Of a stretch of 64,000 bases of DNA, positions 16,606-25,383 are shown piece after piece. How positions within the stretch are numbered: position 1 is the first letter of the stretch; every line of letters begins with the position of its first letter. The notes under the pieces were generated by a model that saw only the letters and a list, made by a program, of their open reading frames with translations, was not told the DNA's origin and made no database searches. The position numbers were made by a program, and so were the translations under genes. Origin of the DNA: Mycolicibacterium canariasense (GTDB taxonomy: Bacteria > Actinomycetota > Actinomycetes > Mycobacteriales > Mycobacteriaceae); contig NZ_LQOL01000049.1 of assembly GCF_002101555.1 (NCBI RefSeq), forward strand, positions 1 through 64,000, written 5' to 3'.

Positions 16606-17147
16606 AGTCCGAGGGCGGCCATCGCGCCGTCGACGCTCGCGCGGCGCAGCGGTTCGTACGGGGTGTCGGGGAACTGCAGGCAACAATCCTGCACGCCGCC
16701 GAAGGCGATGACCGCTCGTGCCGACTGCGCCAGCGTGGGCCGGCTGCCGAACACCAGCTTGCCCAGCCGCTCCCGCCACGCCAGCATCACGTCGATCAGC
16801 CCCAGGTCGGCCAGCGTGGTCAGCTCGGCGACGATCAGGAACAGGTCGGCGCGGTGCCGGTGGTGGAAGTCGAAGTAGCCCTCCAGTAGTTCGCGGGGCC
16901 CGGTCCGCGCCGATCCGCGCAGCCGTTCGTGTCCGGCCACGAACGCCTCACCCTCGTCGATGAGTGGCGTCAGGATGCTGCGGACCAGGTCTTCTCGTGA
17001 CCGGAAGTGGTAGTACAGCGCCGGTTTGGTGATCCCCAGCCGGTCGGCGATGTCCTGCAGGCTGGTGCGCTGCACCCCTTTCTGGCCGAACAACTCGCGC
17101 GCCGCCTCCTGGATGCGCTGACGGGTCTCCGACGGGGGCCTTGTCAC
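16602..17147 (-). CDS. TetR-family repressor
   Basis: 181 aa. N-terminal HTH: TRQRIQEAARELFGQKGVQRTSLQDIADRLGITKPALYYHFRSREDLV, a textbook TetR domain. The C-terminal ligand domain is helical (DLFLIVAELTTLADLGLIDVM). It is divergent from the FAD-dependent monooxygenase at 17224, with two inverted operator copies between them, so it most likely represses itself and that gene. Inducer unknown, perhaps the monooxygenase substrate. Confidence 0.92.
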   Translation of the reverse strand: MTRPPSETRQRIQEAARELFGQKGVQRTSLQDIADRLGITKPALYYHFRSREDLVRSILTPLIDEGEAFVAGHERLRGSARTGPRELLEGYFDFHHRHRADLFLIVAELTTLADLGLIDVMLAWRERLGKLVFGSRPTLAQSARAVIAFGGVQDCCLQFPDTPYEPLRRASVDGAMAALGL

Positions 17148-17164
17148 GTAGCCACCCTAGCTGA

Positions 17165-17210
17165 CTTAACGGGCGGTAAGCTGCGCGACGTACACTTACC
17201 GATCGTTAAG
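17165..17210. promoter_or_regulatory. Two inverted 16-bp TetR operator copies
   Basis: CTTAACGGGCGGTAAG (17165-17180) and CTTACCGATCGTTAAG (17195-17210) are the same motif in opposite orientations, each a near-palindrome, with centres 30 bp apart. They fill the 76-nt region between the divergent TetR and monooxygenase genes. AAGGAGG (17212-17218) then leads to the monooxygenase ATG at 17224. Confidence 0.75.
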
Positions 17211-17223
17211 TAAGGAGGCCGAC

Positions 17224-18414
17224 ATGAAGGCTCTGATCTCCGGTGCCAGCATCGCGGGCCCGGTGCTCGCCTATTGGCTGGCCCGGCAAGGCATCGACGT
17301 CACCGTGGTGGAACGCGCGCCCGCATTGCGAAAGACCGGTGGCCACGCCATCGACCTGTTCCGGCCCGCAATGGCGATCGCCGAACGCATGGGTGTGCTG
17401 CCCGAGGTCATGGCGCATGCCACCGGGACCACCCGGCTGAACCTGTACCAACCGTGGACAGCGCGGCCGACATCGGTCGACTACGTCAAACTGGTCGGCA
17501 CCATGTCCGACCGGCACGTGGAGATCATGCGCGACGACCTCAGCGAGATCTTCTACACCGCCGGGCGCGATGACGCAGAGTATCTCTTCGGCGACCAGAT
17601 CACGGCCATCACCGACGACGGTGACGTCGAGTTCCAGCACGGCCCGGCGCGGCACTACGACCTGATCGTCGGTGCCGACGGATTGCATTCGGGGGTACGG
17701 CAACTGGTGTTCGGCGAGGTCACCGAGCATTTCCTCGGCGGCTACCTGGCCGTCGTCTCGGTGCCGAAATCCCTTGCCGCAGACGGCGTGATGACCGGTT
17801 ACTACGCGCCCGGTCGGGTCGCACTGCTCTACACCGCCGACCATCTCGGCGACGCACGGGCGGTGTTCCTCTTCCGCACGCCGCACACGCCGGCATTCCA
17901 CTACGACCACCGGGACGTGCCGGCGCAGAAAACCCAACTGCGGCAAGCCTTCGCGGGCACGTCGACGGAGGTGGACACCTGGCTGGCGGAGGTCGAGCAC
18001 ACGCCGACCTTCTACTTCGACGCCATCACCCAACTGGAGATGCCGACGTGGTCGCGCGGTCGGGTGACCCTGGTCGGCGACGCCGGGTATTGCCCGGGGC
18101 CGGCGGTCGGCGGCAGCACCAGCCTGGCGGTGTACGGCGCCTACGTGCTGGCCGACGCGCTGGCGAAAGCCGGTGGTGATCATGTGGCGGCATTCGCCGC
18201 TTATGAACGCACCATGGCCGCACCCGTGGCGGGCGCCCGCAAGCTGGCTCGGGTCAACGCCAAGACCGTGGTGCCGGGATCCCGGCTGGGGGTACGCGCG
18301 TTGATCGGTGTGGCGCAGTTGATCACCGTGCTGCCGTTGGGGGTGACACAGTCCGTGGCCCGGCTCAACAGCAAGGGAGTCCGGCTGTACGACACCATGC
18401 CGCTGCCCGCCTGA
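17224..18414 (+). CDS. FAD-dependent monooxygenase (PHBH family)
   Basis: 396 aa. The dinucleotide-binding N terminus KALISGASIAGPVLAYWLARQGIDVTVVERAP is followed by the DG motif in YDLIVGADGLHSGVRQLVF and the GD motif in RVTLVGDAGYCPGPAVGGSTSLAVYGAYVLADAL, the three FAD/NADPH fingerprints of the PHBH/TetX class. Likely hydroxylates an aromatic or polyketide-like compound, or inactivates a drug. Strong Shine-Dalgarno AAGGAGG. Under control of the divergent TetR. Followed by a clear terminator. Confidence 0.9.
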   Translation: MKALISGASIAGPVLAYWLARQGIDVTVVERAPALRKTGGHAIDLFRPAMAIAERMGVLPEVMAHATGTTRLNLYQPWTARPTSVDYVKLVGTMSDRHVEIMRDDLSEIFYTAGRDDAEYLFGDQITAITDDGDVEFQHGPARHYDLIVGADGLHSGVRQLVFGEVTEHFLGGYLAVVSVPKSLAADGVMTGYYAPGRVALLYTADHLGDARAVFLFRTPHTPAFHYDHRDVPAQKTQLRQAFAGTSTEVDTWLAEVEHTPTFYFDAITQLEMPTWSRGRVTLVGDAGYCPGPAVGGSTSLAVYGAYVLADALAKAGGDHVAAFAAYERTMAAPVAGARKLARVNAKTVVPGSRLGVRALIGVAQLITVLPLGVTQSVARLNSKGVRLYDTMPLPA

Positions 18415-18420
18415 ATACGA

Positions 18421-18455
18421 GAATCCCCCGGAACCGCAGTGGTTCCGGGGGATTC
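18421..18455. terminator. Bidirectional terminator between monooxygenase and fadB
   Basis: GAATCCCCCGGAACC (18421-18435) and its perfect complement (18441-18455) form a 15-bp stem with loop GCAGT. It lies 6 nt after the monooxygenase stop and 11 nt from the convergent fadB stop, so it can serve both transcripts. Confidence 0.85.
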
Positions 18456-18466
18456 GCGTGAGACGA

Positions 18467-20614
18467 CTAGCTCTCCAGCGACGCCGGCGGCAGGAAACGG
18501 TCGCCGTACTTGGCGGCCAGCTCCTTGGCACGGGCCACGAAGGCCTCCTTGCCGACCCCGCCCGGTCCCTCGTAACCCACGATGAACTGGGCCGAGCCAC
18601 CGGTGTACGGCGGGTAGCCGATCCCCATGATCGAGCCGATGTTCGCGTCGGCGGTCGAGGTGAGCACGCCCTCGTCGAGGCACTTCTGGGTTTCCAGCGC
18701 CTCGGCGAACAGCATGCGGTCGATGGCGTCCTGCAGCGGGATCGAGGTGCTGCCCGAGTTGAACGTCTCGCGCAGCCCCGGCCACAGGCCCACCCGCTTA
18801 CCGTCGGCGTACTCGTAGAAGCCGGCGCCGGAAAGCCGTGAGGGACGGCCGATTTCGATCATCTTCTCGACAACGGCCTCGGCCGGGTGCGGCACATAGG
18901 TGCCACCCTCGTCCTCGACGCCCTTGCGCGAAGCGACGGCGATCTTGTGCATCAGCTCCAGGTTGAGCTCATCGGAGAGCTGCAGCGGCGCGGCCGGGTA
19001 GCCGGCCTGCGATCCGGCCTGCTCGATGGTGGCGGGCTCGACGCCCTCACCCAGCATGGCCAGCGCCTCGTTGACGAAGGTGCCGATGACGCGGCTGGTG
19101 AAGAACCCGCGGCTGTCGTTGACCACGATCGGCGTCTTCTTGATGGCCAGCGTGTAGTCGAACACCCGGGCCAGCGCCTCGTCGGAAGTCTTCTCGCCCT
19201 TGATGATCTCCACCAGCGGCATCTTGTCGACCGGCGAGAAGAAGTGGATACCGATGAAGTCCTCCTGGCGCTTCACACCACTGGCCAGGCCGGTGATGGG
19301 CAGCGTGGAGGTGTTCGAGCCGAGGATGGCGTTGGGCTCGACGATGTCCTCGATCTCCTGGAACACCTTGTGCTTGAGTTCCTGGCTCTCGAAGACGGCC
19401 TCGATGACGAAGTCGACGCCCTTGAGGTCGGCCGCGTCGGCGGTCGGGGTGATCTTGGCCAGCAGCGCCGCGCTCTTCTCTTCGGTGGTCTTGCCACGCT
19501 TGAGCGCCTTGGCCTCCAGCCCCTCCGAGTACGCCTTACCCTTCTGTGCGGCCTCGATGGTGACATCCTTGAGCACCACGTCGTAGCCGGCCTTGGCCGA
19601 CACGTACGCGATGCCGGCGCCCATCATGCCCGCGCCCAGCACGCCGATCTTCTTGATCGGCACCGGGGCGATGCCCTCGGGGCGCGAGGCGCCGCCGTTG
19701 ATTGCCTGCAGGTCCATGAAGAACGCCTGGATCATGTTCTTGGCGACCTGGCCGGTGACCAGCTGGGTGAAGTAGCGGCTCTCGATGCGCGACGCGGTGT
19801 CGAAGTCCACCTGCGCACCCTCGACCGCGGCGTCCAGGATGGCGCGCGGCGCGGGCATCGGGGCGCCCTTGAGCTGCTTCTTGAGCAGCGCCGGGAACGA
19901 CGGCAGGATGGCCGCCAACGCCGGGGTGGACGGGGTGCCGCCGGGGATCTTGTAGCCCTTGACGTCCCACGGCTGTACGCCACCCTCGGGGTTGGCCTTG
20001 ATCCAGGCCTTGGCGGCCGGGACCAGCTCGTCGACGCTGCCGACGAGTTCGTCGACCAGGCCGACCTCCTTGGCCTTGGCCGCGGTGAACCGGGTGCCCT
20101 GGCTGAGGATCTCCATGAAGGCCTTCTGGATGCCGAACATGCGCACGGTGCGGGCGACACCGCCGCCACCGGGCAGCAGGCCCAGGGTGACCTCGGGCAG
20201 GCCGATCTGCACACCCTTGACGTCGGCGGCGATGCGGTGGTGGGTGGCCAGCGCGATCTCCAGGCCACCACCGAGGGCGGCACCATTGATGGCCGCGACG
20301 ACGGGCTTGCCGAAGGTCTCCAGGGTGCGCAGGTCGCGTTTGATGGTCTCGACCTCGTTGAACGCGTCGGCCGCGTTGTCCGGGCCGATGTTGATCATGG
20401 CCTTGAGGTCACCGCCGGCGAAGAACGTCTTCTTGGCGCTGGTGATCACCACACCGGTGATCTCCTCCTGCTCGGCGAAGAGTCGCTCGACGGCAGTGTG
20501 CATCGACTCCTTGTAGTGCTGGTTCATCACGTTGGCCGAACCGGTCGGGTCGTCCAGGGTGAGGGTGACGATGCCGTCGGCGTCCTTGTCCCAGTGAATC
20601 GTGTTCTCGGTCAT
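18467..20614 (-). CDS. fadB: Fatty-acid oxidation multifunctional protein: enoyl-CoA hydratase / 3-hydroxyacyl-CoA dehydrogenase
   Basis: 715 aa, the usual length of FadB-type alpha subunits. The N-terminal crotonase domain has GAALGGGLEIALATHHRIAAD and LPEVTLGLLPGGGGVART with the catalytic acidic residues. The central Rossmann domain begins at about residue 330 with GVLGAGMMGAGIAYVSAKAGYDV. The dehydrogenase catalytic His lies in IGIHFFSPVDKM, followed by the C-terminal HAD domain. It catalyses hydration and NAD-dependent oxidation in beta-oxidation and forms the trifunctional complex with FadA. It sits 12 nt downstream of fadA, matching M. tuberculosis Rv0859-Rv0860. Confidence 0.96.
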   Translation of the reverse strand: MTENTIHWDKDADGIVTLTLDDPTGSANVMNQHYKESMHTAVERLFAEQEEITGVVITSAKKTFFAGGDLKAMINIGPDNAADAFNEVETIKRDLRTLETFGKPVVAAINGAALGGGLEIALATHHRIAADVKGVQIGLPEVTLGLLPGGGGVARTVRMFGIQKAFMEILSQGTRFTAAKAKEVGLVDELVGSVDELVPAAKAWIKANPEGGVQPWDVKGYKIPGGTPSTPALAAILPSFPALLKKQLKGAPMPAPRAILDAAVEGAQVDFDTASRIESRYFTQLVTGQVAKNMIQAFFMDLQAINGGASRPEGIAPVPIKKIGVLGAGMMGAGIAYVSAKAGYDVVLKDVTIEAAQKGKAYSEGLEAKALKRGKTTEEKSAALLAKITPTADAADLKGVDFVIEAVFESQELKHKVFQEIEDIVEPNAILGSNTSTLPITGLASGVKRQEDFIGIHFFSPVDKMPLVEIIKGEKTSDEALARVFDYTLAIKKTPIVVNDSRGFFTSRVIGTFVNEALAMLGEGVEPATIEQAGSQAGYPAAPLQLSDELNLELMHKIAVASRKGVEDEGGTYVPHPAEAVVEKMIEIGRPSRLSGAGFYEYADGKRVGLWPGLRETFNSGSTSIPLQDAIDRMLFAEALETQKCLDEGVLTSTADANIGSIMGIGYPPYTGGSAQFIVGYEGPGGVGKEAFVARAKELAAKYGDRFLPPASLES

Positions 20615-20626
20615 GTGCTGTTCTCC

Positions 20627-21838
20627 CTAGACGCGCTCGATGATGGTGGCCACGCCCATGCCGCCGCCGATGCACAGCGTGACCAGGGCACGCCGGGCGC
20701 CGCGGCGCTCGAGCTCGTCGACCATGGTTCCGGTGATCATGGCGCCGGTGGCGCCCAGCGGGTGGCCCATGGCGATGGCGCCACCGTTGACGTTGAGCTT
20801 CTCGTCCGGGATCTTCAGGTCCTTCTGGAACTTCAGGACGACCGACGCGAACGCCTCGTTGAGCTCGAACAGGTCGATGTCGTCGACGGTCAGCCCGGCC
20901 CGGTCGAGCACCTTCTGGGTGGCCGGGGTGGGACCGGTGAGCATGATGACCGGGTCCGCGCCGCTGGTCGCGGTGGCCACGATGCGGGCCCGCGGGGTCA
21001 GGCCCTGGCTCTGGCCGGCCTTCTCGCTACCGATGAGCAGCAGGCCGGCGCCGTCGACGATGCCCGAGCTGTTGCCGCCGGTGTGGACGTGGTTGATCTT
21101 CTCGATCCAGTGGTACTTCTGCAGCGCCACATCGTCGAAACCGCCCATCGCGCCGATACCGTCGAACGCGGTCTTGAGCTTGCCCAGGCTCTCCACGGTG
21201 GTGCCGGGGCGCATGTGCTCGTCGTGATCCAGGATGACCAGTCCGTTCTGGTCCTTCACCGGCACCACGGACTTGGCGAAGTAGCCGCCCGACCAGGCCG
21301 CGGCGGCGCGCTCCTGCGAGCGTGCCGCGTAGGCGTCGACGTCGTCGCGGGAGAAACCCTCGATGGTGGCGATCAGGTCGGCGCCGATGCCCTGCGGGAC
21401 GAAACCGAGGCGGTAGTTGGTCTCCGGGTCCGAGGCCCAGGCGCCGCCGTCGGAACCCATCGGGACGCGGCTCATGGACTCCACGCCACCGGCCAGCACC
21501 AGGTCGTCCCAGCCGGAACGGACCTTCTGGGCGGCCAGGTTCACGGCCTCCAGGCCCGACGCGCAGAACCGGTTCAGCTGGAAGCCGCCGGTGGTCTCGG
21601 GCAGCTTGGCCACCAGGCCGGCGGTACGGGCGATATCGCCGCCCTGATCGCCGACCGGGGAGACGACGCCCAGGATGACGTCGCTGATCAGGTTCTCGTC
21701 GAGATCGGGGTGCCGGCCGCGGATCTCCTCGATCAGGCCGACCACGAGGTTGACGGGCTTGACCTCGTTGAGGGCGCCGCCGCGCTGCTTGCCGCGCGGC
21801 GTGCGAATGGCCTCGTAGATGAAGGCTTCTTCGGACAT
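20627..21838 (-). CDS. fadA: Acetyl-CoA acyltransferase (3-ketoacyl-CoA thiolase)
   Basis: 403 aa thiolase. Nucleophile Cys in [18 protein letters not shown] (about residue 92), catalytic His in [15 protein letters not shown] and the second Cys in [12 protein letters not shown]. It performs the thiolytic last step of beta-oxidation and is the beta subunit of the trifunctional enzyme with FadB, which follows 12 nt later. ATG 21836-21838 was chosen: the sequence upstream is Arg/Pro-rich and not thiolase-like. A palindrome and a TAGGCT -10-like box lie in the leader. Confidence 0.96.
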   Translation of the reverse strand: MSEEAFIYEAIRTPRGKQRGGALNEVKPVNLVVGLIEEIRGRHPDLDENLISDVILGVVSPVGDQGGDIARTAGLVAKLPETTGGFQLNRFCASGLEAVNLAAQKVRSGWDDLVLAGGVESMSRVPMGSDGGAWASDPETNYRLGFVPQGIGADLIATIEGFSRDDVDAYAARSQERAAAAWSGGYFAKSVVPVKDQNGLVILDHDEHMRPGTTVESLGKLKTAFDGIGAMGGFDDVALQKYHWIEKINHVHTGGNSSGIVDGAGLLLIGSEKAGQSQGLTPRARIVATATSGADPVIMLTGPTPATQKVLDRAGLTVDDIDLFELNEAFASVVLKFQKDLKIPDEKLNVNGGAIAMGHPLGATGAMITGTMVDELERRGARRALVTLCIGGGMGVATIIERV

Positions 21839-21899
21839 GTGTAGTTCCCTTTCGGGTGGGTGACGGGATCGTCGTGGGGACGCAAGTCCACTGGTCGCG

Positions 21900-21931
21900 A
21901 GCCTAACAAAAGCGCAGACCAACCTGTTGGT
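21900..21931 (-). promoter_or_regulatory. fadA-fadB promoter region with ACCAAC/GTTGGT palindrome
   Basis: ACCAAC-CT-GTTGGT (21918-21931) is a 14-bp inverted repeat, a form often bound by TetR-type lipid-metabolism repressors. On the minus strand TAGGCT (21900-21905) is a candidate -10 and the palindrome covers the -35 position, consistent with repression of fadA-fadB. The regulator is not encoded next to it. Confidence 0.5.
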
Positions 21932-21968
21932 TGGGCGTCCGCCCGACCCCCCATCACCCGCTACACGG

Positions 21969-23078
21969 TCAGACCGCGCGCGGTTCCTCCAGCTCAGCCA
22001 GGGTGGGATAGTCGATGTAACCTTCGGCACCCGGGGCGTAGAACGTGGCCACATCCGGCTCGTTGAGTTCGGCGCCCAGCACCAACCGGTCGATCAGATC
22101 GGGGTTGGCGAGGAACGCCCGGCCCACCGCGACGGCGCTGACCGCACCCCACTCGGCGTAGCTCTCCAGCTGGCAGAAGTCGGTGCCGGTGTTGCGCCCG
22201 GTGTTGAGCACCAGGGTGTCTGACCACAGCGCACGCAGCACGCCGAACTCCCGCGCGCTCGGCTCGATCAGCACGTGCAGGTAGGCGATGCCCAGCGGGG
22301 CGATCCGGTTCAGCAAGGCCTCGTACGCGGCCACCGTGTCGTTCTCGCGCATGTCGCCCGCGGTGTTCCCGGGCGAGATGCGCAGCCCGACCCGCCCTGC
22401 GCCGATCTCGGCGGCGACGGCCTCGACCACCTCGGCGGTCAGCCGGGCCCGGTTTTCCGGGGAGCCGCCGTACGCGTCGGTCCGCTGGTTCACCACGTCG
22501 GACGAGAATTGGTGCAGCAGATAGCCGTTGGCACCGTGGATCTCCACCCCGTCCAGGCCGGCGTCGACGGCGCGCCGCGCGGCGGCCCGGAAATCGGCGA
22601 CGATGCCGGGGATCTCGTCGGTGCGCAGCGCGCGCGGCACCACCAGCTGTTGCTTGCCCGACGGCGTGTGGGTGCTCATGTCCGCGGCGATGGCCGAGGG
22701 CGCGACGGGCTCGATGCCGCCGTTGACCTCCGGGTGACCCATCCGCCCGACGTGCCACAGCTGCATGAAGATCCGGCCACCGGCGTGGTGCACGGCGTCG
22801 GCGACCTCGGCCCACTTCTCCTGATGCCGGTCGGTGTAGTTGCCGGGGGTGTTCATATAGGCGCCGTTGGCGGCCTCGGAGATCGCGGTGGCCTCGGTGA
22901 TGATGACGCCCGCACCGGCACGCTGCGCGTAGTACAGCGCGGCCAGGTCCGACGGCGTGCCGTCGTCCTGCGCCCGGGACCGGGTCAGGGGTGCCATGAA
23001 AATCCGGTTCCGCGCTTCGATATCGCCGACGCGGATCGGCTTCAGCAGGGCGGCGTCGGGGGCGAGGGTGAAAGCCAT
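21969..23078 (-). CDS. Old yellow enzyme family alkene reductase
   Basis: 369 aa FMN TIM-barrel ene-reductase. Motifs: [25 protein letters not shown] (N-terminal OYE start), [62 protein letters not shown] (FMN/substrate site with His and Asn) and C-terminal [15 protein letters not shown]. It reduces activated C=C bonds with NADPH. Divergent from a SnoaL-like/TetR pair; the shared promoter carries an operator, so it is probably induced by an electrophile sensed by that TetR. ATG 23076-23078 chosen at the conserved N terminus. Confidence 0.93.
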   Translation of the reverse strand: MAFTLAPDAALLKPIRVGDIEARNRIFMAPLTRSRAQDDGTPSDLAALYYAQRAGAGVIITEATAISEAANGAYMNTPGNYTDRHQEKWAEVADAVHHAGGRIFMQLWHVGRMGHPEVNGGIEPVAPSAIAADMSTHTPSGKQQLVVPRALRTDEIPGIVADFRAAARRAVDAGLDGVEIHGANGYLLHQFSSDVVNQRTDAYGGSPENRARLTAEVVEAVAAEIGAGRVGLRISPGNTAGDMRENDTVAAYEALLNRIAPLGIAYLHVLIEPSAREFGVLRALWSDTLVLNTGRNTGTDFCQLESYAEWGAVSAVAVGRAFLANPDLIDRLVLGAELNEPDVATFYAPGAEGYIDYPTLAELEEPRAV

Positions 23079-23132
23079 GTGCTGGTAAGCGCTGTCGATC
23101 GGTGATTCATTCCGTCTTGTGCGCAGTTCCAC

Positions 23133-23176
23133 ATGAGATAGAAATCTTGACATGAGACTGCTATCTCATTTAGTTT
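23133..23176 (+). promoter_or_regulatory. Leaderless promoter with embedded operator (OYE / SnoaL-TetR)
   Basis: TTGACA (23147-23152), 18 bp, TAGTTT (23171-23176), then 7 nt to ATG 23184: a near-consensus promoter giving a leaderless mRNA. The spacer is filled by ATGAGA-CTGCTA-TCTCAT (23152-23169), a perfect 6-bp inverted repeat with 6-nt centre, and another ATGAGATAG lies at 23133-23141. Binding of the cotranscribed TetR here would block the promoter. Confidence 0.65.
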
Positions 23177-23183
23177 GACCGAC

Positions 23184-23606
23184 ATGCCGCTCTCCCCCGC
23201 CGAGATGGATCACAAGCTCGACGAGCACTTCGCCTTCGAGGCCCGCGACGACCTCGAGGGGGTACTGGCCACCCTGGCCCCCGATGCCGAGCACGACGTG
23301 GTCGGCTGGCCCGCCGGGGTGGCACACGGCCGGGAAGGCGCGGGCGCGTTCTACGAGACGTTGTTCGCCGACCTGTCCGACGGCTCCATCGAGACGGTCC
23401 GCCGCCTCTACGGCGAGGACTTCGTCGTCGACGAATCCCTGTGGCGCGGCCGCGCCTCCGGTCACCCGTTCGGTCTGGACGGCCGCGGTCGGCCGCTGGA
23501 GTTCCGCCTGCTGCACGTCTTCCAGTTCGACGGCGACGGCGCGATCGCCCGGGAGAACGTCTGGATCGACATGGCCGCGCTGATCAACCAACTGCCGCAG
23601 GACTGA
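23184..23606 (+). CDS. SnoaL/NTF2-like protein
   Basis: 140 aa. NTF2-like pattern: MDHKLDEHFAFEARDDLEGVLATLAPDAEHDVVGWPAGVAHGREGAGAFYETLFADL and LEFRLLHVFQFDGDGAIARENVWIDMAALINQL. Probably an ester/lactone cyclase-hydrolase-like or binding protein. The ATG fits the leaderless promoter; TTG 23175 would begin within the -10 box and is unlikely. Its stop overlaps the TetR start (TGATG), so it is in an operon with the regulator and shares control with the OYE gene. Confidence 0.75.
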   Translation: MPLSPAEMDHKLDEHFAFEARDDLEGVLATLAPDAEHDVVGWPAGVAHGREGAGAFYETLFADLSDGSIETVRRLYGEDFVVDESLWRGRASGHPFGLDGRGRPLEFRLLHVFQFDGDGAIARENVWIDMAALINQLPQD

Positions 23607-24190
23607 TGGCACGGCCGAACCAGACCGCGCGCACCCGCAAGGATCTGCTCCGCGCCGCCGCCCGGCTGATGAAGCAGGGCCACAAATTCACGCTCGAGGA
23701 CGTCGCCGCCGAGGCGTCGGTATCGCGGGCCACGGCCTATCGCTACTTCTCCAGTGTGGAGGCCCTGCTGGTGGAAGCCCCCGTCGACGGCGTGACACCG
23801 AGTGCGGGCGACCTGTTCGCGACGGTGTCCAGCACCGACCCCGTCGAGCGGTTGCTCGTGGTGGACGCCGCGCTCCACGACATGATCGCCGACAACGAAC
23901 CCGCCCTGCGGTTGATGTTGGCCCAGACGCTGCAACGCACCGTTGCCGATGACGTGCCCGTCCGGCAGAACCGGCGCACCGCGCTGATCGAGGCCGCGTT
24001 GGCGCCGGCCCGGCACGAGTTCACCCCCACCGCGCTGGCTGCGCTGACCCGGGCCCTTGCCGTGATCATCGGCACCGAATCCATGGTGGTCACCAAAGAT
24101 GTGCTGCGCCTGGACGATAGCGAGGCCAGGACGGTCAGGCATTGGGCCATCCGCGCGCTGGTGGAGTCGGCGCGGCGTTCGAACGCCTAG
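23606..24190 (+). CDS. TetR-family regulator
   Basis: 194 aa. HTH region: TRKDLLRAAARLMKQGHKFTLEDVAAEASVSRATAYRYFSSVEALLVE, with the TetR signature. The C-terminal helical domain (LHDMIADNEPALRLMLAQTLQRTVADD) is the ligand-binding part. The ATG overlaps the preceding TGA by one base. Most likely autoregulates the SnoaL-TetR operon and the divergent OYE gene through the ATGAGA-N6-TCTCAT operator. Confidence 0.9.
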   Translation: MARPNQTARTRKDLLRAAARLMKQGHKFTLEDVAAEASVSRATAYRYFSSVEALLVEAPVDGVTPSAGDLFATVSSTDPVERLLVVDAALHDMIADNEPALRLMLAQTLQRTVADDVPVRQNRRTALIEAALAPARHEFTPTALAALTRALAVIIGTESMVVTKDVLRLDDSEARTVRHWAIRALVESARRSNA

Positions 24191-24201
24191 GCTCGGACGG
24201 C

Positions 24202-25374
24202 ATGACGGTGTCGCGGCTTCAGCCGTATGCGGTGACGATCTTTGCCGAGATGTCCGCGCTGGCGGCGCGGATCGGCGCGGTGAACCTGGGCCAGGGTTTC
24301 CCCGACGAGGACGGGCCGGCCGGCATGCTCAAGGTGGCCCAGGACGCCATCGCCGAAGGGGTCAACCAGTACCCACCCGGCCCCGGAATCCCGGCGCTGC
24401 GGGAGGCGATCGCCCGGCAACGGGCCCGGCACTACGGCATGCAGTACGACCCCGACACCGAGGTGCTGGTGACCGTGGGGGCCACCGAGGCCATCGCCGC
24501 CGCCGTCATCGGGCTGGTGGAACCCGGCTCCGAGGTGCTGGTGCTCGAACCGTTCTACGACTCGTACTCCCCCGTCATCGCCATGGCGGGGTGCCTCCGC
24601 AAAGTGGTGCCGATGGTGCCCGACGGCCGGGGCTTCGCCCTGGATCTCGACGCGCTGCGCGCCGCCGTCGGGCCGCAGACCCGGGCGCTGATCCTCAACT
24701 CGCCGCACAACCCGACCGGGATGGTGCTCAGTGACGCCGAACTGAGCGCCATCGCCGACCTGGCGGTGTCCGCCGACCTGCTGGTGATCACCGACGAGGT
24801 GTACGAGGCGCTGGTGTACACCGACACCGACTACCTCCGGCATCTGCCGCTGGCGCGCTACCCGGGTATGGCCGAACGCACGGTGACCATCTCCAGCGCG
24901 GCCAAGATGTTCAACGTGACCGGATGGAAGATCGGATGGGCTTGCGGCCCGGCCGAACTCATCGCCGGGCTGCGGGCCGCCAAACAGTTCCTCACCTATG
25001 TCGGCGGGGCGCCGTTCCAGCCTGCGGTGGCCTACGCCCTGGACCACGAAGACGCCTGGGTGCACGAACTGCGCGACAGCCTGCACCGCAAACGGGACCG
25101 GTTGGCCGGCGCGCTGACCGATCTCGGCTTCGAGGTGCACGACAGCCATGGCACCTACTTCCTGTGCGCGGATCCGCGGCCGCTCGGTTACCACGACAGC
25201 GCCGAGTTCTGCGCCGAATTGCCGCACAAGGCGGGGGTGGCGGCCATTCCGATGTCGGCGTTCTGCGCCGACACCGACAACAGCTGGAATCACCTGGTGC
25301 GCTTCGCGTTCTGCAAGCGCGACGACACGCTGGACGAGGCGATCCGGCGATTGGACGTGCTCCGGACGCGCTGA
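24202..25374 (+). CDS. dapC: PLP-dependent class I/II aminotransferase (DapC-type, Rv0858c position)
   Basis: 390 aa fold-type I aminotransferase. Signatures: NLGQGFPDEDGPAGML, YPPGPGIPALREAIARQ, VLVTVGATEAIAAA, ILNSPHNPTGMV, ITDEVYEALVY and the PLP-lysine motif SSAAKMFNVTGWKIGW (about residue 230). The M. tuberculosis orthologue by position is annotated N-succinyldiaminopimelate aminotransferase in lysine/DAP synthesis; the sequence also resembles methionine/kynurenine aminotransferases, so substrate is not certain. TAGGCT 8 nt before ATG suggests near-leaderless transcription. Confidence 0.88.
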   Translation: MTVSRLQPYAVTIFAEMSALAARIGAVNLGQGFPDEDGPAGMLKVAQDAIAEGVNQYPPGPGIPALREAIARQRARHYGMQYDPDTEVLVTVGATEAIAAAVIGLVEPGSEVLVLEPFYDSYSPVIAMAGCLRKVVPMVPDGRGFALDLDALRAAVGPQTRALILNSPHNPTGMVLSDAELSAIADLAVSADLLVITDEVYEALVYTDTDYLRHLPLARYPGMAERTVTISSAAKMFNVTGWKIGWACGPAELIAGLRAAKQFLTYVGGAPFQPAVAYALDHEDAWVHELRDSLHRKRDRLAGALTDLGFEVHDSHGTYFLCADPRPLGYHDSAEFCAELPHKAGVAAIPMSAFCADTDNSWNHLVRFAFCKRDDTLDEAIRRLDVLRTR

Positions 25375-25383
25375 CACGCAACG

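Noticed and set aside
18887-21844. A 985-codon open frame on the + strand across fadB and fadA
   Set aside because: It is antisense to two clearly recognisable beta-oxidation genes; long antisense frames are a by-product of GC-rich third codon positions, and the translation has no domain or natural composition.
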